This document shows positions 17,493 through 27,704 of a stretch of DNA of 64,000 bases, piece by piece. The stretch lies in NCBI GenBank assembly GCA_900552645.1, contig USAN01000005.1, positions 1-64,000 of the forward strand, written 5' to 3'. This stretch comes from an uncultured Bacteroides sp. GTDB lineage: Bacteria; Bacteroidota; Bacteroidia; Bacteroidales; Bacteroidaceae. Every line of letters starts with the position of its first letter. The stretch's first letter is position 1. The notes under the pieces were generated by a model. That model was given only the letters and a program-made list of their open reading frames with translations. It was not told where the DNA came from and did not search any database. A program made the translations under genes and the position numbers.

Positions 17493-19370
17493 TTATTTAA
17501 ATTTATAACCTCTGAATATTCCTTTAATATCTGGACCGAAATAGAATCCTGGCTGTGTAGGCTGATTGTATGCAACATTTTGAGTTGCAATACTTATACG
17601 ATATACTGGATCTTCCAAGAAAGTATGAAAACGATATTCTGTATTGATAGGAGATACATACAATCTTAATGCGCTATTGTCTTCTGTACGTATAAGTACT
17701 TCTTCACGCCAATCTCCGATTAAATCTCCCTGCAGCGAAGGATTGGCTTTTGTACCATTGTTAGACATACAACCTTCAAAACGGAATAGTGGTTTATTTA
17801 CTTTTTCATTCCAGTCATACTTGCTTACAAGATTCTTGTCTAGCAATTCTCTAAGTAAATCTCCATCCCACCATATAGCCATATTTACAGGCAAACCTTT
17901 AATATTTGAATTAACTACTTCACCTTTTACGTTTCTAATGCCATTAGAAGCATACGACCACATTTCAACTCCTTTATTAGTTGGATCTATATCGGCAGCC
18001 ATACAGCGACCAACGTCATCTGTACTTTTTATCTGAAATAAGACTTCCCCAGTTGCTGCATTTCTGAAACTAGTTCCATCTTTTTTATTCTCGTGGCAAC
18101 TCCAAACTTGTAATCCTTTCATATCGGGCGAGAATTGGGTAAGATGCATTGCATCACCATGATTCATCCCTGTAGTATATAGTCCTGTGCCATCATTATC
18201 TATCGCACACTGACCATATATTATTTCGTCGCAGCCATCACTGTCTACATCAGCAACTCTTAAATTATGATTACCTTGTCCGGCATACTTCTCACATCCT
18301 GGATTATTGCTGTCAAATACCCATTTCTGTTTTAATTCTTTGCCATCCCAGTCAAAAGCTGCAAGTACTGTACGCGTATAATATCCACGACACATTATTA
18401 CACTTGGTCTAACGCCGTCCAGATAACCTACAGCAGCCAGGAAGCGGTCACTTCTGTTAGCTCGATCATCTCCCCAGTCACTTAAATTACCTCGTTGTGG
18501 AACGTAATCAATAGTCTGAAGAGCCTCTCCTGTTAGTCCGCTAAAAACTGTAAGATATTCACTACCAGTAAGTATACGTCCTTGATGACGCTTTAATGAA
18601 TCGCCAACTTCACGATAGTCTGCAGAAGCATTTCCTATAATTTTTCCTTTGCCGTCGATAGTGCCATCAGATGTTTTCATTACTATTTCGGCCTTACCAT
18701 CATTATCAAAATCATATACCATGAACTGTGTATAGTGTGCACCGGAACGTATATTTCTACCTAAATCTATTCTCCATAGTTTACTACCATCTATCTTATA
18801 GCAGTCAAATATAACGTTTCCTGTATAGCCATCATGCGCATTATCATGAGAATTAGAAGGATCCCATTTCAATATTATTTCGTACTCGCCATCTCCATCA
18901 ACATCTCCTATTGATGCATCATTAGGAGAATAAGTATAGGTTTGACCAGCAGGAGTAACTGAATCTGCAGGTTTATCAAGCGGTATGTTTACATATCCAA
19001 CAGGAGCATTGGATGGAAGAGTATATGAACCGTTTATCTTACCAGTTTCCTTTCCGTTAACAACAGGACGCACTTCATAAATAGCTGCATCGGCTATAGA
19101 ATTTTTATCCTTATATATAGTACCGGTGGAATAAGGCACATTATCTATTTTCTTTCCATTTCTATAAATATTAAATGAAGTCTTCATATCATCGGCCGAC
19201 AAATATCTCCATGAAAGAGTAACTTCTGAAGGATTGGAACGAATAGCTACAAGTCCTCTACCTAACTTTTCTCTTTTAAGTTTAGAGAAATCATAATTAG
19301 TCTGAGCGAAAAAGACTGTTGAGATTGATAACATAAGTATTCCACTTAAGAATCTTATACGTGTATTCAT
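17493..19370 (-). CDS. PL11 rhamnogalacturonan lyase
   Basis: A 625-residue exported lyase with signal peptide MNTRIRFLSGILMLSISTVFFA. It is of the YesW/YesX type (PL11, eight-bladed propeller), which cuts RG-I backbones by beta-elimination. Visible family sequence includes an N-terminal fibronectin-like part (TLSWRYLSADDMKTSFNIYRNG), Ca-binding DxDGDG-type loops (DVDGDGEYEIILKWDPSNSHDN, DFDNDGKAEIVMKTSDG) and a conserved C-terminus (DPVYRISIATQNVAYNQPTQPG). It is followed by GH105 after 10 bp. A C-terminal remnant of a second PL11 is found at 38695-38871. Confidence 0.93.
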   Translation of the reverse strand: MNTRIRFLSGILMLSISTVFFAQTNYDFSKLKREKLGRGLVAIRSNPSEVTLSWRYLSADDMKTSFNIYRNGKKIDNVPYSTGTIYKDKNSIADAAIYEVRPVVNGKETGKINGSYTLPSNAPVGYVNIPLDKPADSVTPAGQTYTYSPNDASIGDVDGDGEYEIILKWDPSNSHDNAHDGYTGNVIFDCYKIDGSKLWRIDLGRNIRSGAHYTQFMVYDFDNDGKAEIVMKTSDGTIDGKGKIIGNASADYREVGDSLKRHQGRILTGSEYLTVFSGLTGEALQTIDYVPQRGNLSDWGDDRANRSDRFLAAVGYLDGVRPSVIMCRGYYTRTVLAAFDWDGKELKQKWVFDSNNPGCEKYAGQGNHNLRVADVDSDGCDEIIYGQCAIDNDGTGLYTTGMNHGDAMHLTQFSPDMKGLQVWSCHENKKDGTSFRNAATGEVLFQIKSTDDVGRCMAADIDPTNKGVEMWSYASNGIRNVKGEVVNSNIKGLPVNMAIWWDGDLLRELLDKNLVSKYDWNEKVNKPLFRFEGCMSNNGTKANPSLQGDLIGDWREEVLIRTEDNSALRLYVSPINTEYRFHTFLEDPVYRISIATQNVAYNQPTQPGFYFGPDIKGIFRGYKFK

Positions 19371-19391
19371 AATATAATTAATTTGTTAACG

Positions 19392-19399
19392 CAAATATA
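19392..19399 (-). promoter_or_regulatory. -7 box of the PL11-GH105-rhaM transcript
   Basis: On the minus strand TATATTTG, a perfect TAnnTTTG, 21 nt before the PL11 ATG at 19370. It overlaps the outer arm of the palindrome at 19396-19430. Confidence 0.5.
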
Positions 19400-19430
19400 T
19401 CCATTAAAAGAATTACTTTTAATGGATATA
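19396..19430. repeat. 15-bp perfect palindrome between the 709-aa gene and PL11
   Basis: TATATCCATTAAAAG (19396-19410), 5-nt loop, then its exact complement (19416-19430). It could terminate the upstream gene ending at 19468, or act as an operator, because its arm runs into the -7 box of the next gene. Confidence 0.85.
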
Positions 19431-19467
19431 CGTACATATGCATGTAAAAATGTTATTTATATAATAT

Positions 19468-21597
19468 TTATGGCATGGCAGTCAATCCCTCCCATTTAAC
19501 ATCCCATTTTCCATCTTTAGGAAATCCGGGGTTTTTCTCTTTACAGCCATCCCAGCCCGCACACATCATAGCTACAGCAGTAAGCAAGCCACCATTACCT
19601 GGAAGATATACTCTTAATCTATCATCCTGATAATTATGACCATTTACCAAATAAGTATTTGTACGCTTGTTCATTAAAAGAGCCGATACAGCTTTTTCCG
19701 GTTCTCCCATACGTGCTGCATTCATTGCAGTCATAGGATAGTCCCATCCCCACGTCTTGTTCCAATTCCAATTATCCCAAATCCAATCAAAAGTATTCTT
19801 CATCAAATTTACATTTATAAGGGAATTACAAGGTAAAATACCCATTGCACCAAGTACAGCCATATGATCACTCGTAAATCTTATATCCTTATAAGTATCG
19901 ACTGCAGTTTCGGCAGCCAGATAAAGACTGTCTGAATTGGCTGCAAGAGGAGAAAGTTTATTTATAATTTCATCCCAATGGTTATTTCTTGGTTTTCCTT
20001 CTCTTTCAAGCCATTTCTGTGCAGTAGAGAGTCCAAAATGCCAATAAGATAACTCGAAAGGCGGATTTACAGTTTCGGATGCTCTAAGAGTTTCCTGTGC
20101 AGGAATACATCCTTTTAATACATAACGGTTGTTTATAGAATCTAAAGTTGCATAGTCAGCCATAAATTCGGCTGTTTCATTAACCAGCTCGCCATATTTC
20201 TGCAAAGTTTCCTTTGATGGATTATTTCTATATGCCAATTCGGCTAAATATATGTAGTGAGGTTGTTGCCATATAAGGAAAGAACCAACTTTAGAAGGAG
20301 CTTCTACGGATGAAGGATCGGTCATTTTCATCCATCTTAAGCCTTTAAATCCCTGTCGTTGCGCTATATTACGTGCCATTGGGGCAGCTTTCTCATACCA
20401 AGGAAGAGTTTTTTCAATCATCTCCGGATGTCCCCATAAAGCAAATTGAGTTTGATGCCACCATATCATTTCAAGATGAAACTTGCCAAACCATGAATTA
20501 TAAGTAAGACCAGTTTCTTGTGGGGGAGTAGAACCTGCACATTGTATAGCCATCAAGTACTGCGAAAGTACAACTCGCCTTTCAAGTTCCTTTGCACGTT
20601 CATCTGTACATTTAGAGAAATCTACAATTCCACCCTTATTCCAATAATTATTCCATTTATTGGCTGATGACTTTGCTGTTTCTGTAAAAAATGGCAATGA
20701 GTATTTTGGAGATTCAATAGAGAAAGAACAAGAAAAATCCAGTTCGTTATCATCAGATCTTAACACAAAATAATTTGCATCTTTCTTCTCTATAATGCCC
20801 TTACCATTCCATTGTATCTTTACATAATATACAGTAGTATCTATTTTATGAGCCAATATGACTGATTTTTCTGAATCTGAATTATCTTCGACAATATAAG
20901 TATCGTGTAAGCTATCTTTATCCCAGTCACAAGCATCATCACAGTGTGCTCCTGTTGGATATGGGAAACGGAATTTAACCGAAGGTTTATCATCACCCTT
21001 TGTTTTAATCATTGACGAAATCATATCTAACTCAGGATGACATACTGTCTGTACGTTATATGACGTATTGTTGATATTAAAATTACTAGATATGATTCCA
21101 TTATACATGTCAAGATTCTGCTCTATATTCTTGATGTCTTCCTTTGTTACATTGTCATTTAATTCAAGGCCTACAATTCCTAAGTGAAGTCTATGAGGAT
21201 TTACTCTAAACCAATCAGCAGCTTTAACGGCATGTTCAGGTTCTTTTACCTGAGTTGAATAAAGTTCCTTATGTCCATGACCAAAATCATATTCTTCTAA
21301 AGTTTCTTCAAATTTATAATCTCCATCATTTGCAAAACTGTGCCATCCCCATTGACTTTGTGTACCCAAAGGAACGCCATTTTTATAAATTTCAGGAAAA
21401 GTCTGTAACCCTGTTGCATCTACCGTAAAAGCAAATTCACCGTTACCTACCGACAAAGAAGATAAAGAATCGAAAGATACGACATTAGGATTATTTCGAG
21501 ATACAACTACTTCTCTATCTATTTTATTTGTTATGCTACACGCACAAAATAAAAATAGTGAGAAGGCAAATAAAATAAATGAGTTTTTCATTATCAT
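19468..21597 (-). CDS. Exported lipoprotein resembling (alpha/alpha)6-barrel glycosidases (clan GH-L-like), family not recognised
   Basis: A 709-residue protein with a lipobox-like N-terminus (LFLFCACS), so probably anchored in a membrane. The first 320 residues look like a beta-sandwich (SVGNGEFAFTVDATGLQTFPE, WGWHSFAN). The rest is helical with repeated aromatic barrel motifs: FHLEMIWWHQTQFALWGHPE, SFLIWQQPHYIYLAELAYR, PFELSYWHFGLSTAQKWLER and WNWNKTWGWDYPMTAMNAARM. This layout resembles GH65/GH95-type enzymes, but I do not recognise a named CAZy family. FHLEMIWWH, with its Glu, is a candidate active-site segment. It is upstream of PL11-GH105-rhaM and divergent from susC, so a role in RG-I side-chain or backbone cleavage is inferred. 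Confidence 0.7.
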   Translation of the reverse strand: MIMKNSFILFAFSLFLFCACSITNKIDREVVVSRNNPNVVSFDSLSSLSVGNGEFAFTVDATGLQTFPEIYKNGVPLGTQSQWGWHSFANDGDYKFEETLEEYDFGHGHKELYSTQVKEPEHAVKAADWFRVNPHRLHLGIVGLELNDNVTKEDIKNIEQNLDMYNGIISSNFNINNTSYNVQTVCHPELDMISSMIKTKGDDKPSVKFRFPYPTGAHCDDACDWDKDSLHDTYIVEDNSDSEKSVILAHKIDTTVYYVKIQWNGKGIIEKKDANYFVLRSDDNELDFSCSFSIESPKYSLPFFTETAKSSANKWNNYWNKGGIVDFSKCTDERAKELERRVVLSQYLMAIQCAGSTPPQETGLTYNSWFGKFHLEMIWWHQTQFALWGHPEMIEKTLPWYEKAAPMARNIAQRQGFKGLRWMKMTDPSSVEAPSKVGSFLIWQQPHYIYLAELAYRNNPSKETLQKYGELVNETAEFMADYATLDSINNRYVLKGCIPAQETLRASETVNPPFELSYWHFGLSTAQKWLEREGKPRNNHWDEIINKLSPLAANSDSLYLAAETAVDTYKDIRFTSDHMAVLGAMGILPCNSLINVNLMKNTFDWIWDNWNWNKTWGWDYPMTAMNAARMGEPEKAVSALLMNKRTNTYLVNGHNYQDDRLRVYLPGNGGLLTAVAMMCAGWDGCKEKNPGFPKDGKWDVKWEGLTAMP

Positions 21598-21623
21598 ATT
21601 AGATTTATTTATACTTAATTCTG

Positions 21624-21631
21624 CAAATATA
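21624..21631 (-). promoter_or_regulatory. -7 box of the 709-aa gene
   Basis: On the minus strand TATATTTG, perfect TAnnTTTG, about 26 nt before the ATG at 21597. No clear -33 box was seen. Confidence 0.45.
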
Positions 21632-22056
21632 AATCAATAATATTTTTCAGAATATGTAATTTAATTCAGTTAACTGTAAAATTATCCATTATAATTGAAT
21701 CATAATATATTTATTCTATATCGTTCAGTGACAAGTATAGGATTTTCTTATAACAAACGCTCCACTAAAAGTAAAATTATATTACTTATCAAATCTTTCA
21801 TTACAATATATTAGTATTCAACATATATTATCACTATTTACTAAAATAGATGTAATGTTATTATTTATGAACTTGTTTTAAGTTTAGACTCAATTAATAG
21901 TAGAACAAAGTTATTAATTAATATCTGACTCATATTATTATAAAATACAATAACAATTATATATAATAATCAAATTGATTTCTATACTAATTATTTTGAT
22001 TTTCTCTATATACACATTAACATAGACACATAACTCAAAGCCAATATTTCCATTCT
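21632..22056. other. AT-rich divergent intergenic region, no gene seen
   Basis: This stretch separates the minus-strand lyase operon from the plus-strand susCD operon. I found no ORF, RNA gene or long repeat in it. Regulatory sites are confined to its two ends. Confidence 0.7.
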
Positions 22057-22103
22057 TTTGTACAATAATACATTGTGATCTATAAATATGAAATTTACTT
22101 TTG
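22057..22103 (+). promoter_or_regulatory. susC (first copy) promoter with shared operator-like element
   Basis: The element TTTGTACAATAATACATTGT (22057-22076) contains the -33 word ATTG (22072-22075). After 20 nt comes TACTTTTG (22096-22103), a perfect -7 box. The same arrangement, with 17/20 identity in the element and identical spacing, precedes the second susC at 60313-60359. The element is the best candidate here for hybrid-regulator binding. Confidence 0.75.
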
Positions 22104-22148
22104 TTCTCATTAAAACAAGATAAATTTATATTTATTCTTCAAAACACT

Positions 22149-22176
22149 AACTTTTGTTTAACTTAATTATTAAAGT
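22149..22176 (+). promoter_or_regulatory. Conserved 28-nt susC leader
   Basis: The 28 nt before the ATG match those before the second susC (60404-60431) at 26 of 28 positions, and the identity continues into the first codons (ATGAxAAACAGAAAA). It begins AACTTTTGTTTAACTTAA and ends ATTAAAGT. The ends can pair weakly (CTTT/AAAG, TTTAA/TTAAA). A role in translation control is inferred. Confidence 0.65.
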
Positions 22177-25100
22177 ATGAGAAACAGAAAAATCTCAAAT
22201 CTGTTCTGCCGTATGAATAACACACTACGGTTTTTCTTATTTGCTTTACTGTCGGTTCTGACAATAAATGCATATGCTCAAAACAAGGCCCTTTCGGGTA
22301 CTGTTTTTGATAAAGCAGGAGAATCGATCATTGGTGCAAGTGTCGTAGTAAAAGGCACCACCAACGGAACCATCACTGATATTGATGGTAAATTCACTCT
22401 TAACAATGTTCCTTCAAATGGTACTATCCAAGTAAGTTTTGTAGGATATAAAACTTTAGATGTACCTGTAAAAGGACAATCCACAATCAAAGTTATATTA
22501 CAAGAAGATACAGAAGTATTGGATGAAGTTGTAGTCGTTGGTTATGGTGTTCAGAAAAAAACAGACGTTACAGGTGCTATGGCACGAGTTACCTCAGATG
22601 AATTGACTGCAAGACCAGTATCCAATGCATTTGAAGCTTTGCAAGGTAAAGCCGCCGGTGTAGATATTACATCAAGTGAACGACCAGGTACAGTGGGATC
22701 TATAAGAATACGTGGTAACCGTTCTTTGAATGCTACTAACGAACCTCTTTATGTAGTTGATGGTGTACCTTTGAATTCAGGAGGTATTGAAACTATCAAT
22801 CCTAGAGATATAGAATCCATTGATATATTGAAGGATGCCTCTTCTACTGCTATTTATGGATCACGCGGTGCAAACGGTGTTATATTGGTAACTACCAAAC
22901 GTGGTAAGACAGGTAATCTTAGCCTTAATTATTCAGGTTCACTTACATTAGAAACATTAAAAGATAAATCGCCAGCCATGAGTGCAAGCGATTATATAAC
23001 ATGGCGTCGTTGGGCATACTATAACTCTAATCCTTCTGTAAATCCATTAGGTGATCAACCTAATTACGAAAAAGACCAGGCATATTTTTCGGGCGACGAG
23101 TATGCATTGGCTAATGTAAATAAAGGCTGGGAAAATGGTACATGGGATGGATCTAAAGTTTCGGATACAGACTGGGCCGGAATGGTTACACAAACAGGAG
23201 TCACCAATGAACATACCTTAAGCGCAAGCGGTGGTACAGAAAAGATACAAGGATTCTTCTCTTTCGGTTATCTTAATAATACAGGTACTCAGAAAGGTCA
23301 GGAATATGAACGTTATAACATATCAACATCAGTTGATTTACAGTCTACCCCATGGTTCAAGATGGGAGCATCCATCAATGCTTCTTACTCAGTTCAGGAA
23401 TACGGTTATTCTCGTACAGGTCAGTCTTCTGGTTCGGGACCTACAGATATATATGGCGCAGCAAAAGCTATCCCGCGCTATGCAGTAGCTTACGATGATA
23501 AAAACGAAATTATTACCCAGCCTGCCGGTTCAGTTACAAACGTATATACAGTAGTTGATGAATGGAAAAAATCACAAGATCAACGTCAGACATATCGTGC
23601 ATTAGCTAGTCTTTATGCTCAATTGGATTTTGGCAAGCTATGGTCTCCACTAGAAGGATTATCATACAAATTCGCATTTGGTCCCGATTTCCGTTATTAT
23701 CGTAAAGGAATCTTTATCGACTCTAGTTCGGCAGTACGCGCAGGAGGAAAGAACTATGCAAGTTGGGCATCCGAACGTCAGTTCTCGTGGACACTAGATA
23801 ATATGCTTATTTATACAAAGAATATTGGGGCACATCATTTTGACGTTACTTTATTACAAAGTGCTTCGAAATCAAATGAAGAAACTGCCGGTATGAGTGA
23901 AGCAGGAATTCCTCTTCCTTCATTTACATGGAATAATATGGGAGCTATAGACATTACAAACTCTGATTACAGTGCAAGTATGGGTACAGGTCTTACAGAA
24001 CAGCAACTTGCATCTTACATGGCTCGTATCAATTATTCATATAAGGATAAATATCTTTTGACTGTATCGGGACGTTATGATGGTTCGTCTGTATTAGCTG
24101 ATGGAAACAAATGGGATTTCTTCCCATCGGCAGCTATCGGATGGAGAATTGATCAGGAAGAATTCATGAAAGATATAAACTGGATAAATCAGCTTAAACT
24201 TCGCTTTGGTATGGGTACTACAGGTAACTCATCAGTATCACCTTATGGAACTTTAGGACTTATCGGAGCCTATTGGATGCCTTTCAGCACAGGAAACCAG
24301 CTTGTATTTACTACAAATGAACCATATTATGTAGATATGAGTAAAAAGGGTAAGTTATTATCTAATAAGAAACTTAAATGGGAAAGAACAACTCAATACA
24401 ACGTAGGTGTTGATTTCAGTTTCCTTAACGGACGCATAAGCGGTAGCATGGACGTCTACACTTCTACAACAAACGATCTTCTTATGAAGATGACTATTCC
24501 TTCACTTACAGGATATCCTGCAATAATGTCCAATATAGGTCAGACGAAGAACAAGGGTATAGATATAACATTGTCTGCTATTCCAGTACGTACAAAAGGA
24601 TTCGAATGGAATACTACAGTAAATGCTGCTTATCAGAAAGACAAAATCGAAGAACTTGCAAATGGCAAACAGGATATGATTGATAACTCATGGTTTATAG
24701 GAGAATCTATAAATGTATTCTATGGTACAGCAAACAACGGTTTGTGGCAGGAAAGTGATGCAGAAGAGATGGCTAAGTTCAATGAAAAAGGAAGCAAGTT
24801 TCAAGTTGGTATGGTAAAACCTGTAGACCAAAATGGCGATTATGTAATTGACAGTAAAGACCGCGTAATTTTAGGTAATAAAAACCCAAGATGGACATTA
24901 GGTTGGAGCAATACATTCAGCTATAAAGGATTTGATCTGTCTGTAGAACTTTATGGTCGTTTCAACTATATGATCGATACAGGGGGCGAAGGTCAGTATG
25001 GTATGTACAACCAACGTGAAATAGATTACTGGACACCTTCTAATACTAATGCAGAATATCAAAAACCTATATATAGTACTGCTGGTGGTGATGGTTATTC

Positions 25101-25329
25101 TAGCTTATTGGGATTCAAAGATGCTTCATTTATAAAGCTTCGAAATATATCTCTTGGATATAACTTCAATAAGAACATATGCAAGTCAATAGGTATCCAA
25201 TCATTGAAATTATATGCTCAGGGAAAGAATTTAGGTAATCTATATTCTTCAGTAGATTTCATAGATCTTGATTTAGGTACAACTTATTACAACAGAGGTT
25301 TTACATTTGGAGTACAAGTAGGATTCTGA
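22177..25329 (+). CDS. SusC-family TonB-dependent outer-membrane transporter
   Basis: A 1050-residue outer-membrane barrel that imports oligosaccharides with energy from TonB. A signal peptide is followed by a carboxypeptidase-D-like Ig domain (GTVFDKAGESIIGASVVVKG to VSFVGYKT). The TonB-dependent plug follows, with IRIRGNRSLNATNEPLYVVDGVP and IESIDILKDASSTAIYGSRGANGVILVTTKRG. The remainder is the beta-barrel ending in an aromatic (GFTFGVQVGF). The first ATG is supported by the conserved leader and shared N-terminal codons with the other susC; an internal Met13 is also possible. It is paired with susD immediately downstream. The RG-I-derived ligand is inferred from the enzymes around it. Confidence 0.96.
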   Translation: MRNRKISNLFCRMNNTLRFFLFALLSVLTINAYAQNKALSGTVFDKAGESIIGASVVVKGTTNGTITDIDGKFTLNNVPSNGTIQVSFVGYKTLDVPVKGQSTIKVILQEDTEVLDEVVVVGYGVQKKTDVTGAMARVTSDELTARPVSNAFEALQGKAAGVDITSSERPGTVGSIRIRGNRSLNATNEPLYVVDGVPLNSGGIETINPRDIESIDILKDASSTAIYGSRGANGVILVTTKRGKTGNLSLNYSGSLTLETLKDKSPAMSASDYITWRRWAYYNSNPSVNPLGDQPNYEKDQAYFSGDEYALANVNKGWENGTWDGSKVSDTDWAGMVTQTGVTNEHTLSASGGTEKIQGFFSFGYLNNTGTQKGQEYERYNISTSVDLQSTPWFKMGASINASYSVQEYGYSRTGQSSGSGPTDIYGAAKAIPRYAVAYDDKNEIITQPAGSVTNVYTVVDEWKKSQDQRQTYRALASLYAQLDFGKLWSPLEGLSYKFAFGPDFRYYRKGIFIDSSSAVRAGGKNYASWASERQFSWTLDNMLIYTKNIGAHHFDVTLLQSASKSNEETAGMSEAGIPLPSFTWNNMGAIDITNSDYSASMGTGLTEQQLASYMARINYSYKDKYLLTVSGRYDGSSVLADGNKWDFFPSAAIGWRIDQEEFMKDINWINQLKLRFGMGTTGNSSVSPYGTLGLIGAYWMPFSTGNQLVFTTNEPYYVDMSKKGKLLSNKKLKWERTTQYNVGVDFSFLNGRISGSMDVYTSTTNDLLMKMTIPSLTGYPAIMSNIGQTKNKGIDITLSAIPVRTKGFEWNTTVNAAYQKDKIEELANGKQDMIDNSWFIGESINVFYGTANNGLWQESDAEEMAKFNEKGSKFQVGMVKPVDQNGDYVIDSKDRVILGNKNPRWTLGWSNTFSYKGFDLSVELYGRFNYMIDTGGEGQYGMYNQREIDYWTPSNTNAEYQKPIYSTAGGDGYSSLLGFKDASFIKLRNISLGYNFNKNICKSIGIQSLKLYAQGKNLGNLYSSVDFIDLDLGTTYYNRGFTFGVQVGF

Positions 25330-25362
25330 TAAACAATGAAATTAACATTAAGATTTTGGATT

Positions 25363-27486
25363 ATGAAAAATATAAAAAACAAGATATTAATTAGTGCTCT
25401 GGCACTATCATTCATGGCAGGTGCAACATCTTGCGGCGACTCATTCCTTAAAGAAGATGGTAGCCATATGTATACAGATGCTGTTTTGGAAACAGAAAAT
25501 GGTATTTTAGGAATGGCAGCTTCACTTTACGCTAACTTAAGATGGCATTTTGGTTATGAATGGGCATATGGCATCACTCTTTACGGAACAGATGAGTTTA
25601 CAAGTGCGGCCGATCTTACTTCAGAATGTTGGAACACTTACGATAGTCGCCTTAACCCTTTGAACTGTACCAAAGCTAATGGCGCAGCCAACGACAACTG
25701 TCCTGGAGTTTCTTCATTATGGGATGAAATGTATTATGGTATATCTACAGCAAACCTTATATTATCAAAAGGAGATAAAGTCTCAAATGAAGAGGCACGT
25801 AATAAAGCCATGGGAGAGGCTTATTTCCTTAGAGGATACAATTACTACAGGCTATTCTCTCAATACGGAGGAGTAGTACTGCAGACGGAGCCTGCAAGTG
25901 GAATTGTCAGAACATACAAACGTTCTACAGCAGAAGAAACATTAAACCAGATTATAAGCGATTTTCAGAAAGCTTATGAACTTTTGCCTATATCAAAATG
26001 GAGGGGTAATGGTACATGGACAAAATATACAGCCGCACATTTTCTTGCAAAAGCTTTGTTGTATCGACAATCAGAGCGCTGCGGCGACTGGAATACTAAA
26101 TATGCAGCAAAAGAGGATCTTGAAAAATCAATATCTCTATGTAATGAAGTTATAAATGCTTGTCCGCTCGAAACCGATTACAATACGCTTTATTCAATAT
26201 GGACAGGTGTTGACTGCAAGAATGAAGGTTCGAACGAAATTCTTATGAGTGCACTTCATAACGCCGACGAAACTACAAGTGGTCGATATGGTAACCGCAC
26301 ATACAATTATTTCAATCCACAGTTCTCTAACTTCTCGGGAGGTTGGACACAACGTGGACAATATATTGGCGGTATGGATTTTCAACGTTGTCGTCCTACA
26401 GAATATTCATATTCTATATTCGATAATGTAAATGACTCGCGTATGTGGAAAACATTCAAGACAGTATATGGATTGAATAACATTGCTTCGAAAGCTGCCG
26501 ATGTAATAAAGAAAAATGGAATTACAGCCAGTCAGGTTCCTACTCTTGGAGATCAAGGTATAATCTTTATACTTAACAAGAAAAATGATGCACGTTTCAA
26601 AGACGAAACTACTTACGGAACTTTTGGACGTGGAGCTATTGCACATACATTTGTTAACCCTGAAACAGGAAAATGGGTTCCTAATGCATTTCCTATATAT
26701 CTTGGAGGTAAATATGTATTGAATACATATGGAGTTAGTGGTAACCCAAGCCAGTCAAACGTATTCTGTGGAATAAACAAGACAGATGACGGTTCACGTT
26801 TAGGAGAAAAGGGTGATGCACATCGCGACGTTATCATGGCTAGAACAGGAGAAACCTATCTTATTAAAGCAGAAGCTCAGGTTCGTCTAGGCAGTTATGA
26901 TGATGCTATTGCAACTGTAAATGCTTTGCGCAAACGCGCAGAATGGAAATCCGGAGAAGATCGTGAATACTACACAGATGGTTCGATGGCTTTCTCTACT
27001 AATTCTACAGCTTCGGCTACTTTAGGAAAATGTAAGGATGAAAATGGTAATAAACTAACTAATGCCGATGCTTATAAAGCCTCATTCATACAGAAAAATA
27101 CATATTTTCTATCTACCGGAGTTGCACGTACAGAGAACAAGAAAGCTTCTAGCCTGCAGATTTCAAGTTATAAAAATCTTCCAGCAGAGGATGAATATAT
27201 ATTGACAGCACTTGGATGTACAACTGATAAGGAAAGACTTATAAACTTTATTCTAGACGAACGTACTCGTGAATGCTTAGGTGAATGGAACAGATGGGAA
27301 GAGTTAAGCCGCACAAAAACACTTGTAAAACGTGCTAAATTATTCAATCCTGAAGCAGCTGCAAATGTTTCTGAAAAACATTTGCTCCGTCCTATTCCTC
27401 AAACATTTATTGATGGTCTTACAAATGAAGACGGAAGCAATCTTAATGCAGAAGAGCAAGCTGCTATGCAGAATCCTGGATATTAA
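25363..27486 (+). CDS. SusD/RagB-family outer-membrane glycan-binding lipoprotein
   Basis: A 707-residue surface lipoprotein that lids the SusC barrel and binds glycan. The start at 25363 gives a clean lipoprotein signal (ILISALALSFMAGATSC, lipid Cys C24); an ATG at 25336 would add nine residues before it. TPR-like helices of the family are visible (EARNKAMGEAYFLRGYNYYRLFSQYGGVVL, YLIKAEAQVRLGSYDDAIATVNALRKRA). The C-terminal family signature is INFILDERTRECLGEWNRWEELSRTKTL. It starts 33 bp after the susC stop and ends before a terminator. Confidence 0.95.
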   Translation: MKNIKNKILISALALSFMAGATSCGDSFLKEDGSHMYTDAVLETENGILGMAASLYANLRWHFGYEWAYGITLYGTDEFTSAADLTSECWNTYDSRLNPLNCTKANGAANDNCPGVSSLWDEMYYGISTANLILSKGDKVSNEEARNKAMGEAYFLRGYNYYRLFSQYGGVVLQTEPASGIVRTYKRSTAEETLNQIISDFQKAYELLPISKWRGNGTWTKYTAAHFLAKALLYRQSERCGDWNTKYAAKEDLEKSISLCNEVINACPLETDYNTLYSIWTGVDCKNEGSNEILMSALHNADETTSGRYGNRTYNYFNPQFSNFSGGWTQRGQYIGGMDFQRCRPTEYSYSIFDNVNDSRMWKTFKTVYGLNNIASKAADVIKKNGITASQVPTLGDQGIIFILNKKNDARFKDETTYGTFGRGAIAHTFVNPETGKWVPNAFPIYLGGKYVLNTYGVSGNPSQSNVFCGINKTDDGSRLGEKGDAHRDVIMARTGETYLIKAEAQVRLGSYDDAIATVNALRKRAEWKSGEDREYYTDGSMAFSTNSTASATLGKCKDENGNKLTNADAYKASFIQKNTYFLSTGVARTENKKASSLQISSYKNLPAEDEYILTALGCTTDKERLINFILDERTRECLGEWNRWEELSRTKTLVKRAKLFNPEAAANVSEKHLLRPIPQTFIDGLTNEDGSNLNAEEQAAMQNPGY

Positions 27487-27538
27487 TTGTGCCTAAATAT
27501 GTAACAATTTAATTTACAAGTTACATAAACGCATATAG

Positions 27539-27584
27539 AAATAGTCCTTTTAGAAGATTACAATTATCTACAAAAGGGCTATTT
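27539..27584 (+). terminator. Terminator after the first susCD
   Basis: The stem AAATAGTCCTTTT (27539-27551) pairs with AAAAGGGCTATTT (27572-27584), with one G-U pair, followed by CTTTTC. It may partly insulate the SusCD transcript from the enzyme genes downstream. Confidence 0.75.
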
Positions 27585-27704
27585 CTTTTCATAAAAAACT
27601 GAATAATATTACATTATAGAATATTGCCTTTATATTTATCTAGAAAATTCATATAAACATTTTTCACCTTTCTTATTATAATAATATCATATAATATTTG
27701 AATA

